From NCBI GenBank assembly GCA_030525945.1, contig JAUNDT010000012.1:1-43408 (forward strand): a DNA stretch of 43,408 bases. The letters run 5' to 3'. The notes under the pieces were generated by a model that saw only the letters and a list, made by a program, of their open reading frames with translations, was not told where the DNA came from and made no database searches. Both the position numbers and the translations under genes were made by a program. This document shows, piece after piece, positions 10,103 through 20,018 of this stretch. Each line of letters begins with the position of its first letter. Position 1 is the stretch's first letter. Source of the stretch: Coriobacteriaceae bacterium (GTDB lineage: Bacteria > Actinomycetota > Coriobacteriia > Coriobacteriales > Coriobacteriaceae).

Positions 10103-10882
10103 TTACGCCCTGCGCCTCTCGCGCACCCATTCGGCGAACTGCTCGACATGGTCCCACGACGCGGACGCCACCACGTCGAGGATCGCCGACGACAGCATGA
10201 CCGTGATGAGCGAATACGCGATCTTGACCACGGGGATATAGGTGAGTGAAAGCGCGAGCACGGTGAGATCCGTGAACAGGTAGCACCGGCCCACGCGCCA
10301 GCCGGTGATTTTTGAGATGGAGAGCGCCAGCGCGTCGTCTCCACCGGCGGAGCTGCCCTGGCGGATCACCAGGCCAACGCCAACGCCCACGAACGCGGCG
10401 CCGAGCACCGCGGCGAGCAGCGGATTCGCGGACAAATCGGGCAGCAGGTGCGGCAGGCTCTCCCACAGGCGGTAGAACGCTGCCACGGCGACCGTTGCCA
10501 CCGCCGACCAGCCCAAAAAGCCGCCGCCGAGCACTTTAAATGCCACCGCGTAGGACAGGCAGTCGAGCACCGGCGACACAATCGAGGCGGGGATGCCGAA
10601 CCAGTGATCGCCAAAGAGCACCAGGCCGATAATGCCGCCCTCGGTGATGCCCGTGACCTCGTGGATGTTGTGCACGCCAAAGGTAAAGATCCCCGCGCCC
10701 AGCAAGATGAGCGCGATGCGCTTGGCGAACTCGGCGGGGCTCAAGCCGAAGATGCGGAGCGGCGCTCCTGGTGCCTGGGCCTTGCGGCGCGGCGCCCCTG
10801 CCTGGGCCTTCTCGACCTGCGTGGACGGATTGGTTTCCAATGATTGCGCCTGCTTGTCTTGCTGCGTTTCCCTGCGCGGCAT
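10103..10882 (-). CDS. YitT family membrane protein (short form)
   Basis: A 259-residue membrane protein. It has a polar Gln/Ala/Arg-rich N-terminus (about 1-45), then about five to six membrane segments with the YitT/DUF161 features ITEGGIIGL and SSAGGDDALALSI. It lacks the C-terminal DUF2179 domain that the second YitT gene at 17744-18757 carries. I chose the ATG at 10882 because GGGAG lies 11 bases upstream; a GTG at 10891 is too close to that site. It has its own terminator. The transported substrate of the family is not established. Confidence 0.85.
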   Translation of the reverse strand: MPRRETQQDKQAQSLETNPSTQVEKAQAGAPRRKAQAPGAPLRIFGLSPAEFAKRIALILLGAGIFTFGVHNIHEVTGITEGGIIGLVLFGDHWFGIPASIVSPVLDCLSYAVAFKVLGGGFLGWSAVATVAVAAFYRLWESLPHLLPDLSANPLLAAVLGAAFVGVGVGLVIRQGSSAGGDDALALSISKITGWRVGRCYLFTDLTVLALSLTYIPVVKIAYSLITVMLSSAILDVVASASWDHVEQFAEWVRERRRA

Positions 10883-10930
10883 GAATATCACGTCTCCCGA
10901 GCGTATCGACTACGCCCAGCTTAGCAAACC

Positions 10931-12277
10931 CTACTCGCCCGCCTGCTCGGCGGCGCGCTCCGCCGCAACAAGCTCATCAAGCTCGCCGCGCCGCATGGCC
11001 AAGATCACCAGCGGCACCACGGCAACCGCCACACCGGCGGCGATGAGCGTTCCCTGCACGCCGAACACGTGCGCAAGCGCCGGCGCGCAGAGCAGTGGAA
11101 ACGCTCCGGCAAGGTTGTACCCGGCGCCCATGGCGGCATTCACGCGCCCCACCTGGTCGAGCGGCGCGTGCACCTGGACCAGCGTGTTCGAAATCGGGCC
11201 GAACGCGGCAAAGGCCACACCCAAGATGAACTGCCCCACGCACGCCACCGCCACGAACGGCGTCGAGACGTACACGAGGCTGCCCACGCCCGTAATGAGC
11301 AGCACCACGAGCATGGACCGCACGTTGATGAGGCGCGTGGGCATCACGCCCGCCAGCGCGGCTCCGATGAGCCCGCCCACGCCCGAGAGCGCCGAGAGCC
11401 ACCCCATCCACTCCGCGCCCACATGCAGCACATCGCGGTAGAACAGCGACTCGAGCGGGTCGAACGCGCCGTACCCCATAAAGGAGAGGAGCGTCGACCA
11501 AAACAGCAGCGTGAGCACGCTGCTGCCGAAGATCGTGGCAAAGCCGGCCGACACGCCGCCGGTCGGCTTGTCGGAGGCACGGTCGCCGGGCTTGCCGGCT
11601 GCGCCGTCGCCGGCGGAGCACTCGCCCGGCTCGGCAGCGGCACGCCCGCCGTCGCCCTCCAGGGCCGCCTCCTCATCCCCTGCCGGCGTACGCAGCGCCC
11701 GCAGCCCAAAACCGGGTATGCAGGCGAGAGCCGTGCAGAGCACCATGAACAAAAAGACCGTCTGCGTGGGCGCGACGAGCGCGATAGCGCCTCCCACCAG
11801 CGGTCCCACCACTGTTGCGATGTTATTCATAAGCGTGAGCAGCGAGTTGATGCGCTTGAGCTCGTCGATCTGACCGGTGAGATACGCGGGGAACGCGCGG
11901 GGGATGATGTCGGAGATGCCCCACGTGAGGCCGAACACCGCGCCGCCCAGGTAGACGCCCACCACGCTCGTGCCCAGCACCTGGTACAGCAGGCCGCTCG
12001 CAATGAGACCCGCCGCCGCCAGCCGGAAGTACGCCCGCGGCCCCAGGCGGTCCAGCAGCCCGCCGCCCTTCATTTGCCCCACAACCATGCACAGGTTGAG
12101 CAGCGCAACCGCGATGGCGTTATCCCCTACACCGGCGCCCATGGCAAAGGTGAGCGTGCCCATCACGCCGATGAAGTAGCTCGACATCGCGCCAAGATAC
12201 AAGAACAGACGCGCCGCGACGAGCCGGCGCACCTGGCGGGTCAACTCCGGGGTCGAAAAGCTGAACCGTGCTCCCAT
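10931..12277 (-). CDS. Major facilitator superfamily transporter
   Basis: A 448-residue permease with twelve predicted membrane segments and a hydrophilic central loop of about 55 residues rich in Gly, Ala and Glu (about 205-260), between the two six-helix halves. The segment GQMKGGGLLDRLGP fits the MFS loop 2-3 motif. The start at 12277 (MGARFSFS) is preferred, with GGGAGCAGGG upstream; the open frame extends further but that part overlaps the promoter region shared with moaA. The substrate is unknown. It is divergent from moaA. Confidence 0.85.
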   Translation of the reverse strand: MGARFSFSTPELTRQVRRLVAARLFLYLGAMSSYFIGVMGTLTFAMGAGVGDNAIAVALLNLCMVVGQMKGGGLLDRLGPRAYFRLAAAGLIASGLLYQVLGTSVVGVYLGGAVFGLTWGISDIIPRAFPAYLTGQIDELKRINSLLTLMNNIATVVGPLVGGAIALVAPTQTVFLFMVLCTALACIPGFGLRALRTPAGDEEAALEGDGGRAAAEPGECSAGDGAAGKPGDRASDKPTGGVSAGFATIFGSSVLTLLFWSTLLSFMGYGAFDPLESLFYRDVLHVGAEWMGWLSALSGVGGLIGAALAGVMPTRLINVRSMLVVLLITGVGSLVYVSTPFVAVACVGQFILGVAFAAFGPISNTLVQVHAPLDQVGRVNAAMGAGYNLAGAFPLLCAPALAHVFGVQGTLIAAGVAVAVVPLVILAMRRGELDELVAAERAAEQAGE

Positions 12278-12431
12278 GCGCACCCTGCTCCCATACTCTC
12301 TACGTGGCGTCTCTGTAACGTACCAGTGTAGCAAAGTGCGGCGAGAAGGCATCGTCCGCCGCCCGCCGCCGTGGGGTACCATGAACACAAGAACACCCCG
12401 GCGTTTTGCCGCACGGCACGGAAAGGCGCGC

Positions 12432-13493
12432 ATGGCCCGCTCACTTCACGACGGCTTTGGCCGCAGCATCAACTACCTGCGCATATCCGTAACGGATAAG
12501 TGCAATTACCGCTGCGTGTACTGCATGCCGGAAAAAGGCGTGCCCCCGCGCGACCATGCTGAGCTGCTCACCGCCGAGGAGATCGCCCGCTTTGTCAGTC
12601 TCGTGGCGGCCGAGGGCATCACGCGCGTGCGCCTCACCGGCGGCGAGCCGCTCGTGAGCCACCGCATCGTGCCGCTCATCGAGGAGATCCGCGCCATCCC
12701 GCAAATCGAGGACATCGCGCTCACCACCAACGGCGCGCTCCTGCCGCGCATGGCGCCTGAGCTGCGCGGCGCGGGCCTCGATCGCGTGAATATCTCGCTC
12801 GACACGCTCGATCCCGCGCGCTTTTCCCAAATCACCCGGCTTGGGCGCGTGGAGCAGGCGCTCGCCGGCATCGACGCCGCGCTCGCACACGGCTTTCATC
12901 CGGTCAAGGTAAACACCGTGGTGGTGCGCCGCATGCGCCAGGACGTGCTGGAACTCGCCAAGCTCTCGCTCGACCGCCCCGTGCACGTGCGCTTTATCGA
13001 GTACATGCCGATCGGGTCGACGGCCTCCGCGCCCGCCGGCGAACGCTCCAGCTGCCGCGCCATGGCGGCGGAGCAGGAGCTCGATGCGCGCCTCTGGGAC
13101 GCAAGCGACGTCGTGCCCTCAGATGAGCTGCGCGAGCGCATCAGCACCGAGGCGGCCGCCGCGGGCATCGGCGAGCTCGAGCCCGTGGACGCCGCTCCGT
13201 ACGGCGCGGGCCCGGCGCGCTATTGGGCCTTTCCCGGCGCCGCCGGCACCGTGGGGTTCATCTCCGCCATGTCCAACCATTTTTGCAGCTCGTGCAACCG
13301 CCTGCGCCTCACCGCCGACGGCCAGCTGCGCCCCTGTCTGTTCTCCGATGCCGAACACCAGGTGCGCGATGCGCTGCGCGCGGGTGATGACGACGCCGTG
13401 CTCGCCCGCTACCGCGAGGCGCTCGCCTGCAAACCCCAGCAACACGACCGTATCGACGGAACCGCACGTCTCATGTCCCAGATCGGAGGCTGA
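12432..13493 (+). CDS. moaA: GTP 3',8-cyclase MoaA
   Basis: 353 residues. A radical-SAM enzyme that rearranges GTP to 3',8-cyclo-GTP, the first step of molybdenum cofactor synthesis, together with MoaC. The N-terminal 4Fe-4S site is C24-x3-C28-x2-C31 (CNYRCVYC). The C-terminal cluster site is [10 protein letters not shown], with a third Cys in LRPCLF. The protein ends in the Gly-Gly tail (QIGG) that MoaA needs for activity. The start at 12432 matches the family N-terminus ([16 protein letters not shown]) and has GGAAAG upstream. There is an insertion of about 30 residues around 195-230 ([20 protein letters not shown]). The moaC-mobB fusion follows 5 bp later, so the two are cotranscribed. Confidence 0.95.
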   Translation: MARSLHDGFGRSINYLRISVTDKCNYRCVYCMPEKGVPPRDHAELLTAEEIARFVSLVAAEGITRVRLTGGEPLVSHRIVPLIEEIRAIPQIEDIALTTNGALLPRMAPELRGAGLDRVNISLDTLDPARFSQITRLGRVEQALAGIDAALAHGFHPVKVNTVVVRRMRQDVLELAKLSLDRPVHVRFIEYMPIGSTASAPAGERSSCRAMAAEQELDARLWDASDVVPSDELRERISTEAAAAGIGELEPVDAAPYGAGPARYWAFPGAAGTVGFISAMSNHFCSSCNRLRLTADGQLRPCLFSDAEHQVRDALRAGDDDAVLARYREALACKPQQHDRIDGTARLMSQIGG

Positions 13494-13498
13494 TCCTC

Positions 13499-14929
13499 GT
13501 GACCGCCCGCACACCCGATAAGCCCGAGCGCCCCAAGACCCTGGGGCGCACGGTGCACGAAAAGTACCCCGCCGCCGTGGTGGGCGAATCGCCCAATCTC
13601 ACCCTCGTTGAGGGAGGCGGCGGCGCGCGCGACGCCTATCGCGACGAGCTCACGCATGTGGACGAGCACGGGGACGTGCGCATGGTCGACGTGGGCGCCA
13701 AGGCCGTCACGCAGCGCCTCGCCCTCGCCGAGGCGAGCATCCTCATGCACCCCGAAACCCAGGCCATGGTGCTTGAGGACCGCGCCAAAAAAGGCGACGT
13801 CCTCGCCTGCGCGCGCGTGGCGGGCATCATGGCGAGCAAGCGCACGAGCGACCTCATCCCCATGTGCCATCCGCTCAACATCACCAAGGCGAAGGTCGAC
13901 ATCGAGCCCATCGCCGCCGCCGGAGCCGATCCCGCCGAGGGCTGGGCCCCCGCGCGCGAGGACGGCCGCGTGGGCTTTCACGTGCTCGCCACCTGCGGCG
14001 TCACCGGAGTAACGGGCATCGAGATGGAGGCGCTCACCGCGGCTTCCACCGCCTGCCTCACCATCTACGACATGTGCAAGGCCGCCGACCGCGGCATGGA
14101 GATCGTCGACGTGCGCCTGCTGCGCAAGGAGGGCGGGCGCTCCGGCGTCTGGGAGCGCGCTGGGCTGGGCGAGACGGAAGCCGAGCGCTCGGACGATGCG
14201 GGCCTGGGCGCTGACGGGGAGCCCGAGACCGCCAGCAACTCCGGCCACACCCTGACCAGCCCCGCAGGCGAGCCCGAGCCCGACAAGCTCGCCCCCTCCG
14301 CGCTGCCCGGCGGTCCGCGCACCGGTGCTGCCGCCCCCGCCATCGCGTTCGTGGGCTATCAGAACGCCGGCAAAACCACGCTGGTGGAAAAGGTCATCAG
14401 CCGTCTTACGCAGCGCGGCCTACGCGTGGGCTCCATCAAGCACCACGGCCACAAGGGATTCGAGATCGACCAGCCGGGCAAGGACTCCTGGCGCCATGCC
14501 CAGGCGGGCAGCCGTCACGTCGGCCTGGTCGCGCCCGGCTCGTACGCCGAATACGCGCGCATCGACGGCGAGGTTGACGTGCGCGACCTCGTTGAGCGCT
14601 ACACCGACGTGGATGTGGTCATCGTCGAGGGGTACAAGGGCGCGGGGCTCCCGAGCATCGTGGTCACCCGCAGCGGCATTGACCGCATGCGCGGGCGCGA
14701 CTCCTTCGAGCTCATCGACGAGCACACGCTCGCCGTGGCCTGCAACGACGTGGTCACGCGTGATTTCCGCACCAAGGCGACCAAGCTCGCCCGCGCCGCC
14801 GCCGAGGAGGCGGGCACGCCGTTTAACGAGGAGGACGTCGCGCTGCCCCCGTTCATCGACATCAACGACTCTGCGGCCATCGCGAGCTTTGTCTTTGATT
14901 ATGTAGAAAAGGCCCAGCTGGTAGAATAG
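13499..14929 (+). CDS. MoaC-MobB fusion protein
   Basis: 476 residues in one frame. Residues about 17-222 are MoaC (cyclic pyranopterin monophosphate synthase), with [30 protein letters not shown] and [14 protein letters not shown] low-complexity linker of about 55 residues follows. Residues about 278-476 are MobB, a GTP-binding protein that helps attach GMP to molybdopterin, with Walker [10 protein letters not shown] and [15 protein letters not shown]. The start is GTG at 13499, with GGAGG at 13485-13489 overlapping the moaA stop. A short insertion rich in Ala and Pro (about 139-152) interrupts the MoaC domain. Joining an early and a late step suggests supply of bis-MGD for enzymes of the formate dehydrogenase type. 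Confidence 0.93.
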   Translation: MTARTPDKPERPKTLGRTVHEKYPAAVVGESPNLTLVEGGGGARDAYRDELTHVDEHGDVRMVDVGAKAVTQRLALAEASILMHPETQAMVLEDRAKKGDVLACARVAGIMASKRTSDLIPMCHPLNITKAKVDIEPIAAAGADPAEGWAPAREDGRVGFHVLATCGVTGVTGIEMEALTAASTACLTIYDMCKAADRGMEIVDVRLLRKEGGRSGVWERAGLGETEAERSDDAGLGADGEPETASNSGHTLTSPAGEPEPDKLAPSALPGGPRTGAAAPAIAFVGYQNAGKTTLVEKVISRLTQRGLRVGSIKHHGHKGFEIDQPGKDSWRHAQAGSRHVGLVAPGSYAEYARIDGEVDVRDLVERYTDVDVVIVEGYKGAGLPSIVVTRSGIDRMRGRDSFELIDEHTLAVACNDVVTRDFRTKATKLARAAAEEAGTPFNEEDVALPPFIDINDSAAIASFVFDYVEKAQLVE

Positions 14930-14962
14930 GCAGCATTTGACTGACAGTTTGATTGGAGACGC

Positions 14963-15775
14963 ATGGCACCTTGCATCGCCGTCATCGGCGCGCTCGAGAA
15001 GGAAGTTCGCCAGATTTACGCCGCCGTCGAGAAGGGCACCGTCGTTGAGGAGGCGGGCCTCACCATCGTGGGAGGCGCGTACCACGGCTTTGACGTTGTG
15101 GCGACCGTCGCGGGCATGGGCACCGTGAACGCGGCTGCCGCGGCCCAGCACCTCATTAGCAAGTATGGGGCGAACGCCATCATCTTCTCCGGCATCGCCG
15201 GCGGCCTCAACCCCGATCTGCACATCGGCGACGTGGTCATTGGCGAGCGCCTGCGCTACCTCGACACCGACACCGCGCTCATTGCCGAGTCCGCGCCTGA
15301 GCTCGAGGAATTCGCCAGCAGCGACTTTTTGGTCGACCTGGCCGAGCAGACCCTGCTCAAGCACGGCTTTGTGAACGCCGCCGCGCCCGCTGGCGATATA
15401 CCCGAGGCCCGCGAAGCGGCCGACGCCACGCTCTTCCGCCGCAACAACACCGCCGAGGAACCGCAGCGGTTCCTGCGCGGCACCATCGCCACGGGCGACC
15501 GCTTTGTGAGCGGCGCCGAGATGAAAGCCAGCGCCGTTGCCGCCACGCAGGGCGATTGCGTGGAGATGGAGGGCGCCGCCATCGCGCACATCGCCGCCAA
15601 GAACGGCATCGACTGCCTGGTGCTGCGCGCGATTTCGGACAACTGCGACGAGAGCTACGACGCGCTGTCCTCGCGCGAGTTCGACCTGGAGGAGTACGCC
15701 ACAAGCGCGAGCGGCCTGGTGCTCTCCATCGTGCGCCGCCTGGCCGCCCAGCTCGGCATCGAGCCGCGCGACTAG
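14963..15775 (+). CDS. mtnN: 5'-methylthioadenosine/SAH nucleosidase
   Basis: 270 residues. It cleaves methylthioadenosine and S-adenosylhomocysteine, recycling by-products of SAM use. Matching family features are E12 in IGALEKEV, FSGIAGGLNPDLHIGDVV, the nucleoside-binding VEMEGAAIAHIA, and the catalytic Asp in RAISDNCD. It is about 40 residues longer than the usual 230; the extra sequence lies around 133-170 (PAGDIPEAREAADATLFRR). TTGGAGACGC precedes the ATG. It lies 33 bp after the moaC-mobB gene on the same strand. A methyl-recycling enzyme fits with radical-SAM use by MoaA, but that link is inference. Confidence 0.94.
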   Translation: MAPCIAVIGALEKEVRQIYAAVEKGTVVEEAGLTIVGGAYHGFDVVATVAGMGTVNAAAAAQHLISKYGANAIIFSGIAGGLNPDLHIGDVVIGERLRYLDTDTALIAESAPELEEFASSDFLVDLAEQTLLKHGFVNAAAPAGDIPEAREAADATLFRRNNTAEEPQRFLRGTIATGDRFVSGAEMKASAVAATQGDCVEMEGAAIAHIAAKNGIDCLVLRAISDNCDESYDALSSREFDLEEYATSASGLVLSIVRRLAAQLGIEPRD

Positions 15776-15844
15776 ACGCGCCGCGACCCTCGCACGTCTC
15801 CTGCTGCTCCTCGCACGCCCTTCGCACCCGTAAAGGAACAAACC

Positions 15845-16552
15845 ATGGCAGAATCCATCAACTACAACAAGGTGAAGTTCGTCGCCTCGTACGGCAAGGC
15901 TTCGCAGATCCCCGAGTCGACCTGCCCCGAGGTCAGCTTTGTGGGCCGCTCGAACGTGGGCAAGTCCTCCATCATGAACAAGCTGTTCAACCGCCGCGGC
16001 CTGGTCAAGGTGTCCTCCACGCCGGGTAAGACCGCCAACGTCAACTTCTTCGAGGCCGACGGCGTGCACTTTGTTGACCTTCCCGGCTACGGCTTCGCGC
16101 AGCGCAGCAAGGCAGAGCGCGACCGCTGGGCGCGCCTGATCGGCGACTTCTTCGACTCCGCGCGCAGCTTCAACCTCGTGGTCTCGCTCGTGGATATTCG
16201 CCATGACCCCAGCAAGCTCGACCTGCAGATGATCGAGTTCCTGCGCGAGAACGAGTTCAACTTCATCGTCTGCCTCACCAAGGCCGACAAGCTCTCCAAG
16301 ACCAAGGCCGCCCGCCAGGCCGCGGCCATCCGCAAGCAGATCGGCGTCCCCGCTAGCCGCGTCATTGTTACGAGCAGCGAGACGGGCCTGGGTATCGACC
16401 AGCTCAAGGCCGCCATCGTCGAGTATTGCCTGGGTGAGGACGAGGACGTGGTGGACGAGGCGACCGCGGGCGTAGCGGTTGCGTCCGAAGTCGAGGCAGC
16501 CGCAGTCGAAGCGGCCGCGCCCGAAGTCGAGATGAAAACCGCCGAGGAGTAG
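15845..16552 (+). CDS. Ribosome-biogenesis GTPase EngB (YsxC)
   Basis: 235 residues. An essential-type GTPase for assembly of the large ribosomal subunit. G1 is GRSNVGKSS, G3 is DLPGYGFA, and G4 is TKADK. The core ends near residue 197. The last 35-40 residues are an Ala/Val/Glu-rich tail (EVEAAAVEAAAPEVEM) not needed by the family and probably disordered. AAAGGA precedes the ATG at 15845. It is the last gene of the plus-strand run that starts at moaA and is followed by a strong terminator. Confidence 0.94.
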   Translation: MAESINYNKVKFVASYGKASQIPESTCPEVSFVGRSNVGKSSIMNKLFNRRGLVKVSSTPGKTANVNFFEADGVHFVDLPGYGFAQRSKAERDRWARLIGDFFDSARSFNLVVSLVDIRHDPSKLDLQMIEFLRENEFNFIVCLTKADKLSKTKAARQAAAIRKQIGVPASRVIVTSSETGLGIDQLKAAIVEYCLGEDEDVVDEATAGVAVASEVEAAAVEAAAPEVEMKTAEE

Positions 16553-16657
16553 TGGCGCTCGCCTGCCGCCCGCAGCCGCAGTCCGCGACGCTCGCCCGCT
16601 GCCAGCAACCAGCGGCGCTCCCCAGCCACCCGCAACCCGCATAACACGCGCACAACA

Positions 16658-16697
16658 ATGGACCGCCCCGAGCCCAGCCCGAGGCGGTCCATTTTGC
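16658..16697 (+). terminator. Rho-independent terminator after engB
   Basis: ATGGACCGCC (16658-16667) pairs perfectly with GGCGGTCCAT (16683-16692), followed by a T-run (TTTT, 16693-16696). It lies about 105 bp after the engB stop and 72 bp before the convergent formate-channel gene. An A-rich left flank lets it act weakly in both directions. Confidence 0.85.
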
Positions 16698-16768
16698 TAC
16701 GTATTACCGCATGTATGTGCCGGGCGCGCTCGAGTCGAAGCGCACACGGCAGTGCACTCCCCTACGCC

Positions 16769-17653
16769 CTACTTCTTAGCGGCGCGGCCGTAGGCGATCC
16801 AGTACCCGACGCCCACAATGAGGATGCCGCCCGCGATGTTGCCCAGCGTGGCGGCGGACAAATTGAACAGCATGCCGCCCAGCGTCAGGGCATCAGCCCC
16901 CGCGACTGCGGCGCCAAAACCGAGCGCCTTGGCAGCCAGGCCCATGGGCAGGAAGAACATGTTGGCAACGCAGTGCTCAAAGCCCATGACCACGAAGGCG
17001 CAGACGGGCAAGATGATGCCGAGCACCTTATCGGCCGAGGTACGGGCGCCAAAACCCACCCAAACAGCCAAGCACACAAGCACGTTGCACAGAACACCCC
17101 TGCAAAAGAGCGTGATCCAGCCGGGCGTGACCTTGCCCACCGCGAGCGACACCATGGCGTCGCCCACGGCGCCCGCGTTCAGGCCCTGCAGGTTGGCGCC
17201 GAGAATCAGGGCTGCCAGCAGCAGCGAGCCCACAAAGTTGCCGATCCACACAATCGTCCAGTTGCGTGCCAGACCGTAGAGCGAGACCTTGCCCGAGGCG
17301 CATCCCAGTACCATGAGCGCGTTACCCGTGAAAAGCTCCGCGCCGCAGAGCAGTACCAGCTCAAGACCCAGGCAAAAGCACAGGCCGCCCAGCACGCGCT
17401 GCGCCGCAAAGCCCATCTCGGTGTCGCCCATCACCACGGTGAAAAACGCCGCGCCCAGGCCCACGAACACGCCGGCGAACATGGCCAGCACGAAGAGCTT
17501 GATCTTTGGCATGGAGGCCTTGCCCACCGCGGCGGCCTCGGCCTTGGCCTCGATCTGCTCGGGCGAAAGCGCATCGGGGACCATGCGGTTGGTCAGCACG
17601 CTTGCCGCCCCCAGAATTCCCACGCTCTGCTGTTCCTGCGCTTCAGATGCCAT
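16769..17653 (-). CDS. Formate/nitrite transporter family channel
   Basis: 294 residues, six membrane segments, of the FocA/NirC (FNT) family of pentameric anion channels. The conserved pore histidine lies in VMGFEHCVANMFF. The LCGAELFTGNAL segment matches the family signature with its omega loop. There is a polar N-terminal tail of about 45 residues. GAAGGGG precedes the ATG. FocA exports or imports formate, NirC nitrite, HSC hydrosulfide; sequence alone does not decide. The nearby molybdopterin genes make formate a reasonable guess. Confidence 0.9.
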   Translation of the reverse strand: MASEAQEQQSVGILGAASVLTNRMVPDALSPEQIEAKAEAAAVGKASMPKIKLFVLAMFAGVFVGLGAAFFTVVMGDTEMGFAAQRVLGGLCFCLGLELVLLCGAELFTGNALMVLGCASGKVSLYGLARNWTIVWIGNFVGSLLLAALILGANLQGLNAGAVGDAMVSLAVGKVTPGWITLFCRGVLCNVLVCLAVWVGFGARTSADKVLGIILPVCAFVVMGFEHCVANMFFLPMGLAAKALGFGAAVAGADALTLGGMLFNLSAATLGNIAGGILIVGVGYWIAYGRAAKK

Positions 17654-17743
17654 AGTGCGCCCCTTCTCGATATTCGCTCAATCAAACCTCGGTGATTGTA
17701 GCGGAGATACACGCGGAGCGGGGCGAAATTGCCCGCGTAGCCG

Positions 17744-18757
17744 TTAATTAACGCCGCGGAAGCCCTTGCCCACGATCTCGGAGCTGTCCACGATGGTGAT
17801 AAAGCAGCCCGGGTCGACCTCGCGCGCGTATCGGCGCAGCTTAACGGCCTCGCGACGGCTGAGCACGCACATGATCACCGTCACGAGCTCGCCCGAGAAC
17901 GCGCCGTACCCGCGGCTGATGGTGGCAGTGCGGTTGAGCTCGGTCACGATGAACTTCTCCACCTTGAGCGGCTCCTTGCAGATGATGGTGCACACTTTGC
18001 GCAGGTGAATGCTCTCGATCGCCTTGTCCACCACGAGCGTTTTGGCGAACAGGCCGAGCACGCAGTAAAGTCCCACGCGCGGGCCATACAGCACGGCGGC
18101 GACGCACACAATGCCGATGTCCACGATGAGCAGGGCGCGCCCGATCTCCAGCGTGCTGTGCCGCTTGAGGATCATGGCGAGGATATCCGTGCCGCCGGTG
18201 GACGCGCCGATGTCGAAGACCATGGCGCTGCCGATCGCCGGCAAGATCACGGCGAAGCATAGGTCAAGCCACATGTCGCCCGTGATGGACGCGCTCGATG
18301 CGCCCGGGAAGATGATCTCGAACAGCGAGACGTAGCCGGAAAGCGCGAAGGACGCGAACACGCTCCACAGGATCGCCTTGCGCTCGAGGAAGATAAAGCC
18401 CAGCACCACGAGCACGATGTTGATGATCCACATGAACGTGCCCACGGGCTGCGACGGGAACAACGTTGAGAGGATAACCGAGACACCCGAGGTGCCGCCG
18501 AACGCGAAGTGGTTGGGCGTTTTGAAGAGCACGATGGCGAGCGCCGTGAGGATGAGGCCGCCGTTCAGCATGGCAAAGAAGTGCAGGAAGCGCGGGTCGC
18601 TACCACGTTTGGCGCGCACCTGGTTACCTCGGCGGATGTCCTCCTCGGTGACCAGGTGCTCCATAGGTTCGACCGGCGGCGTGTGACCCGCAGCCGCCGC
18701 TAGGTTTTCTACTGGCTCCGCCACAGCGCCGCCCTTCGCTCGTCCCGCGTTACGCAC
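17744..18757 (-). CDS. YitT family membrane protein with DUF2179
   Basis: 337 residues. A polar N-terminus (about 1-60) is followed by five to six membrane segments (YitT/DUF161; TSGVSVILS and GASTGGTDILAMI) and a C-terminal soluble DUF2179 domain (about 255-337, with ISRGYGAFSGELVTVIMCVL). The family is common in Firmicutes and Actinobacteria and its substrate is not settled. The start is GTG at 18757 with AAAGGGG about 10 bases upstream. It is a full-length paralogue of the shorter YitT gene at 10103-10882. Confidence 0.9.
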   Translation of the reverse strand: MRNAGRAKGGAVAEPVENLAAAAGHTPPVEPMEHLVTEEDIRRGNQVRAKRGSDPRFLHFFAMLNGGLILTALAIVLFKTPNHFAFGGTSGVSVILSTLFPSQPVGTFMWIINIVLVVLGFIFLERKAILWSVFASFALSGYVSLFEIIFPGASSASITGDMWLDLCFAVILPAIGSAMVFDIGASTGGTDILAMILKRHSTLEIGRALLIVDIGIVCVAAVLYGPRVGLYCVLGLFAKTLVVDKAIESIHLRKVCTIICKEPLKVEKFIVTELNRTATISRGYGAFSGELVTVIMCVLSRREAVKLRRYAREVDPGCFITIVDSSEIVGKGFRGVN

Positions 18758-18870
18758 CCGATACTAGCCCCTTTAAGGAGAAATACAAGGGTGCGCGAGG
18801 ATGTTGCTGCGGGCGGGCGGCGGGCGGCGGGGGCGGCACAAAAAGCCGCCAGTCAAGCACCGCGCCCTGC

Positions 18871-18907
18871 AGGCCGGGGCATACACGCTGGTTATGCCCC
18901 GGCCTGC
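18871..18907. other. Perfect 14-bp stem-loop after metQ
   Basis: CAGGCCGGGGCATA (18871-18884) pairs with TATGCCCCGGCCTG (18894-18907) around a 9-nt loop. It lies 67 bp beyond the metQ stop on the minus strand. No T-run follows on either strand, so it may protect the mRNA 3' end or work as a factor-dependent stop. Confidence 0.6.
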
Positions 18908-18974
18908 TCAAGACACGCTGCTCGGCTGGCGGCCTCATCACGTCAGTCGCGCGTAATCGCACGCGGCTGCGGAA

Positions 18975-19820
18975 TTAGAACGCCGGGAGAACGTCCTCGC
19001 CGTAGGTCTTCTCCAGGTAATCCTTGCAGTCCTCGGAGGTCAGGACCTCGACCAGGGCCTTAACGGCCTCGTCGTCCTCGGAGCCCTTGGCAACGCAGAT
19101 GATGTTCGCGTACTTCTCCACCGCCAGCGACTCGGAATCCTCGTGCGCCAGGGCGTCCTTTACGTGGAAGCCGGCCTCGATGGCGTAGTTGCCGTTCATG
19201 ACCGCGAAGTCCACGGACTCGAGCGTACGGGGCAGCGCGGCGGCCTCAAGCTCCTGGAACTTGATGTTGTGCGGGTTGTCCTTGATGTCCTTGGGCGTGG
19301 CCTCCAGGTCGGTGGGGTCCTTGAGGGTAATGAGACCCAGGTCCTGGAGCAGCAGCAGGGCGCGGCCCTCATTGGTGGGGTCGTTCGGGATCGCAATGGT
19401 GGCGCCGTCGGCGATCGCCTCAAGGTCGCTCGACTTGCCGGCGTAGACCGCCAGCGGCTCGTAGTGGATCGCGCCCGCGCTCACCAGGTCGGTGTCGTTC
19501 TCCTTGTTGTAGTTGTCCAGATACGTGATGTGCTGGAAGTAGTTGGCGTCCACTGCGCCGGCCGTGGTGTCCTTGTTGGGCTGGATGTAGTCGGTGTACT
19601 CCTTGACCTTGAGCTCGATACCCTGCTCCTTGAGCGCGGGCGCGGCGAAGTCGGTCAGGATCTCGGCATGCGGGGCGGGGCTGGCGGCAACGGTGATTAC
19701 GTTGTCGTCGGCAGGGGCGCTGGAGCCGCAGGCGGTGAGGCCGCCCAGGGTAAGCACGCCCAGGCCGACAAAGGCGGCCTTAACGAGAACACGACGGGAA
19801 GCGATGGCAAAGTTCGACAT
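18975..19820 (-). CDS. metQ: Methionine-binding lipoprotein MetQ
   Basis: 281 residues. The substrate-binding lipoprotein of a methionine ABC importer (NlpA/MetQ family). It has a signal peptide with a lipobox ending LTAC (Cys32), then the family motifs ASPAPHAEIL, YTDYIQPNKD and IAIPNDPTNEGRALLLLQ. AAAGGA precedes the ATG at 19820. It is the last gene of the order metN-metI-metQ, separated from metI by 198 bp that contain a 9-bp inverted repeat (19916-19924 with 19943-19951). That gap may allow extra transcripts or differential decay so that MetQ is made in excess. Confidence 0.94.
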   Translation of the reverse strand: MSNFAIASRRVLVKAAFVGLGVLTLGGLTACGSSAPADDNVITVAASPAPHAEILTDFAAPALKEQGIELKVKEYTDYIQPNKDTTAGAVDANYFQHITYLDNYNKENDTDLVSAGAIHYEPLAVYAGKSSDLEAIADGATIAIPNDPTNEGRALLLLQDLGLITLKDPTDLEATPKDIKDNPHNIKFQELEAAALPRTLESVDFAVMNGNYAIEAGFHVKDALAHEDSESLAVEKYANIICVAKGSEDDEAVKALVEVLTSEDCKDYLEKTYGEDVLPAF

Positions 19821-20018
19821 GGAAATGTCCTTTCTGCTGTTTGATTCGATAGGCGCGCATTGGGGAGAGGCCCCCTTTGCGTAAAAAGGGTTTTCGGGTC
19901 AACTGAGGATTCGGCACACGCCGATTTTCCGCACGCCGCAGGTCGGCGTGTATGGAAGGCAGTGCGCGTAGGCACGCACGCGGCAAACGAGCGCCGGGGC
20001 GTGGCACCGGGAGATACC

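Noticed and set aside
14420..16642. A 740-codon minus-strand open frame
   Set aside because: It lies opposite moaC-mobB, mtnN and engB, all of which have clear domains and binding sites. Its composition (many Ala, Gly, His, Val) is the usual antisense of GC-rich genes.
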